Shown here piece by piece: positions 5,969-7,702 of a stretch of DNA of 7,702 bases (the stretch's first letter is position 1; each line of letters begins with the position of its first letter). The translations under genes were made by a program, and so were the position numbers. Origin of the DNA: BRH-c25 sp041690515 (GTDB lineage: Bacteria; Bacillota; Clostridia; Lutisporales; Lutisporaceae); NCBI GenBank assembly GCA_041690515.1, contig JAWLHF010000129.1, positions 1-7,702 on the forward strand, given 5' to 3'. Below the pieces are notes generated by a model. It worked only from the letters and a program-made list of their open reading frames with translations, was not told where the DNA came from and ran no database searches.

Positions 5969-7702
5969 ATGGGCAGATACGGCGATATTATAGCAATAGC
6001 AATAGTAGCAATCATAATGCTAATTATAGTACCTTTGCCGACATTTATGGTGGATATATTGCTGACACTGAATATTTCTCTGTCTCTGGTGATATTCCTG
6101 TTATCAATGTATATTAGGGAACCATTGCAGTTTTCTATATTTCCAACGATACTTTTGATAACAACCTTATATCGCCTTTCCTTGAATTTTTCCACAACAA
6201 GATTGATTCTGGGCAAAGGTTATGCAGGAGAAGTAGTGGATGCCTTTGGTAATTTTGTAACAGGCAGTAATGCAATAGTCGGATTTATAATGTTCCTTAT
6301 TCTGATTATTGTTCAATTCCTTGTAATTACAAAGGGTTCGGAAAGAGTTGCAGAGGTTTCGGCCAGATTTACTTTGGATGCAATGCCGGGTAAACAAATG
6401 GCCATAGATGCTGATTTGAACTCAGGTTTAATAACAGAATTGGAAGCAAAGGACAGACGTAAAAAGATTCAACGTGAAGCAGACTTCTACGGGGCTATGG
6501 ATGGTGCCAGCAAATTTGTAAAGGGAGATGCCATAGCAGGTATTATAATAACAATAATAAACATATCAGCCGGTTTTGCAATAGGTATGCTGGAAATGGA
6601 TCTTACATTTAGTGAAGCACTTGCGAAATTTACAATATTGACAATCGGCGACGGTCTTGTCAGTCAGATCCCGGCACTTTTGGTATCAATAGCAGCAGGT
6701 ATGGTGGTGACAAGAGCTGCATCAGATTCAGATCTTGGTAATGATATTATTAGACAGCTTCTTGGCGAGCCAAAAGTATTGTATATTGCTTCAGGAACAA
6801 TTCTTCTTCTTGCTTTTACCGGACTTCCGAAGGTACCGAACTTCATACTTGCGATATTCCTGGCTATTATGGGATATACATTGCAGAAGACCATAATAAA
6901 TGCAGAAAAGGAAGAGGAAATAAAGGCACAGGATATTGAGGTTGAAGAAATTAGAAAGCCTGAAAATGTCATGACTCTGCTTCAGGTTGACCCAATTGAA
7001 CTGGAGTTCGGATACGGGATAATACCTCTTGCTGACGCCAGCCAAGGCGGTGACCTGCTTGACAGGGTAGTGATGATAAGAAGACAATGTGCTTTGGATC
7101 TGGGAGTGATAGTCCCGGTAATAAGACTAAGAGATAATATACAGCTAAGGCCTAATGAATATTTAATAAAGATAAAGGGTATAGAAGTAGCAAACGGTGA
7201 GTTGATGTTCGACAATTACCTTGCTATGGATCCCGGTACTGCTGACGGTGAGCTGGATGGGATAAGCACAACCGAACCTGCATTCGGGCTTCCTGCAGTA
7301 TGGATAAGTGAGAGTCAGAAGGAGAGAGCAGAGATGATGGGTTATACAGTAGTTGATCCGCCATCTGTTATTGCTACACATCTTACAGAGCTCATCAAGA
7401 ATCATGCCCATGAGCTTTTAGGAAGACAGGATGTGCAGAGGCTTGTTGATAATATAAGGGAAAGCTACCCTGCACTGGTTGATGATGTGATACCAAAACT
7501 TCTTAGTCTTGGAGATGTTCAAAAGGTCCTTGCAAATCTGCTGAAGGAAGGTATATCCATTAGAGATATGGTTACAATTATGGAGACATTGGCAGATTAT
7601 GCCCCAATGACAAAGGACACCGACATGCTTACTGAATACGTTAGACAGTCCATGAGAAGAAACATTACAAAACGTTTCATTTTCGACAGGACTGCAAAAG
7701 TA
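5969..7702 (+). CDS. flhA: Flagellar export protein FlhA (3' end beyond window)
   Basis: FlhA is the largest export-gate component. Its membrane part uses the proton motive force, and its cytoplasmic domains form a nonameric ring that receives chaperone-substrate complexes. The frame is open for 578 codons from ATG 5969 to the window edge with no stop. The family is usually about 680-700 residues, so roughly the last 100 residues are missing only because the window ends. About eight membrane helices fall in 7-306, split by a cytoplasmic loop carrying the FHIPEP signature (TKGSERVAEVSARFTLDAMPGKQMAID, 121-147). D187 in KFVKGDAIAG probably matches the essential proton-linked Asp (D208) of Salmonella FlhA. 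A charged Lys/Glu linker (about 310-333) leads to the cytoplasmic domain, which includes YGIIPLAD (349-356), the chaperone-docking region with DNYLAMDPG (415-423), FGLPAVWI (439-446) and HAHELLGRQDVQRLVD (479-494). It follows flhB by 14 nt. Confidence 0.96.
   Translation, partial: MGRYGDIIAIAIVAIIMLIIVPLPTFMVDILLTLNISLSLVIFLLSMYIREPLQFSIFPTILLITTLYRLSLNFSTTRLILGKGYAGEVVDAFGNFVTGSNAIVGFIMFLILIIVQFLVITKGSERVAEVSARFTLDAMPGKQMAIDADLNSGLITELEAKDRRKKIQREADFYGAMDGASKFVKGDAIAGIIITIINISAGFAIGMLEMDLTFSEALAKFTILTIGDGLVSQIPALLVSIAAGMVVTRAASDSDLGNDIIRQLLGEPKVLYIASGTILLLAFTGLPKVPNFILAIFLAIMGYTLQKTIINAEKEEEIKAQDIEVEEIRKPENVMTLLQVDPIELEFGYGIIPLADASQGGDLLDRVVMIRRQCALDLGVIVPVIRLRDNIQLRPNEYLIKIKGIEVANGELMFDNYLAMDPGTADGELDGISTTEPAFGLPAVWISESQKERAEMMGYTVVDPPSVIATHLTELIKNHAHELLGRQDVQRLVDNIRESYPALVDDVIPKLLSLGDVQKVLANLLKEGISIRDMVTIMETLADYAPMTKDTDMLTEYVRQSMRRNITKRFIFDRTAKV

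Noticed and set aside
5806..7411. Several short minus-strand open frames opposite flhB/flhA
   Set aside because: The plus strand here is an uninterrupted FlhA frame with clear family motifs. The antisense frames overlap each other and show no domain or initiation signal.

Overview
The window is a compact stretch of a bacterial flagellar/chemotaxis operon. All genes are on the + strand and packed end to end: fliM, fliY, cheY, fliO, fliP, fliQ, fliR, flhB, and a flhA that runs off the right edge. Gene content and order match the fla/che operon of Gram-positive Firmicutes. The fused switch protein FliY (CheC-like phosphatase plus FliN domain), placed between fliM and cheY, is the main diagnostic. 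The DNA is AT-rich, ATA (Ile) and AGA/AGG (Arg) codons are very common, and most genes have strong AAGGAG-type ribosome binding sites. Together these suggest an anaerobic clostridial host, perhaps of the Ruminiclostridium/Acetivibrio type. That genus-level guess is inference, not proof.

Layout: bases 1-12 look like the last codons of an upstream gene (probably fliL). Bases 30-2590 encode the rotor-switch and signalling module: FliM and FliY of the C-ring, then CheY, the response regulator that docks on them. Bases 2609-5954 encode the membrane core of the flagellar type III export apparatus: FliO (assembly factor), FliP/FliQ/FliR (export gate) and FlhB (substrate-specificity switch). Bases 5969-7702 hold the first 578 codons of FlhA, the large export-gate protein with a cytoplasmic docking ring; roughly the last 100 residues lie outside the window.

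The genes are almost gapless. The longest gap is 37 nt (fliY-cheY). Four junctions overlap or nearly so: 8 nt at fliM/fliY, 8 nt at fliO/fliP, 4 nt at fliR/flhB, and at fliQ/fliR either a 4-nt overlap or a 2-nt gap depending on the start. I see no convincing internal promoter, terminator, RNA gene, repeat, mobile element or CRISPR. This fits one long polycistronic message with translational coupling, driven from upstream of the window.

I found no undescribed system here. The points worth a second look concern the switch complex (two proteins with near-identical CheY-docking N-termini, and two intact phosphatase sites in FliY) and start-codon details.
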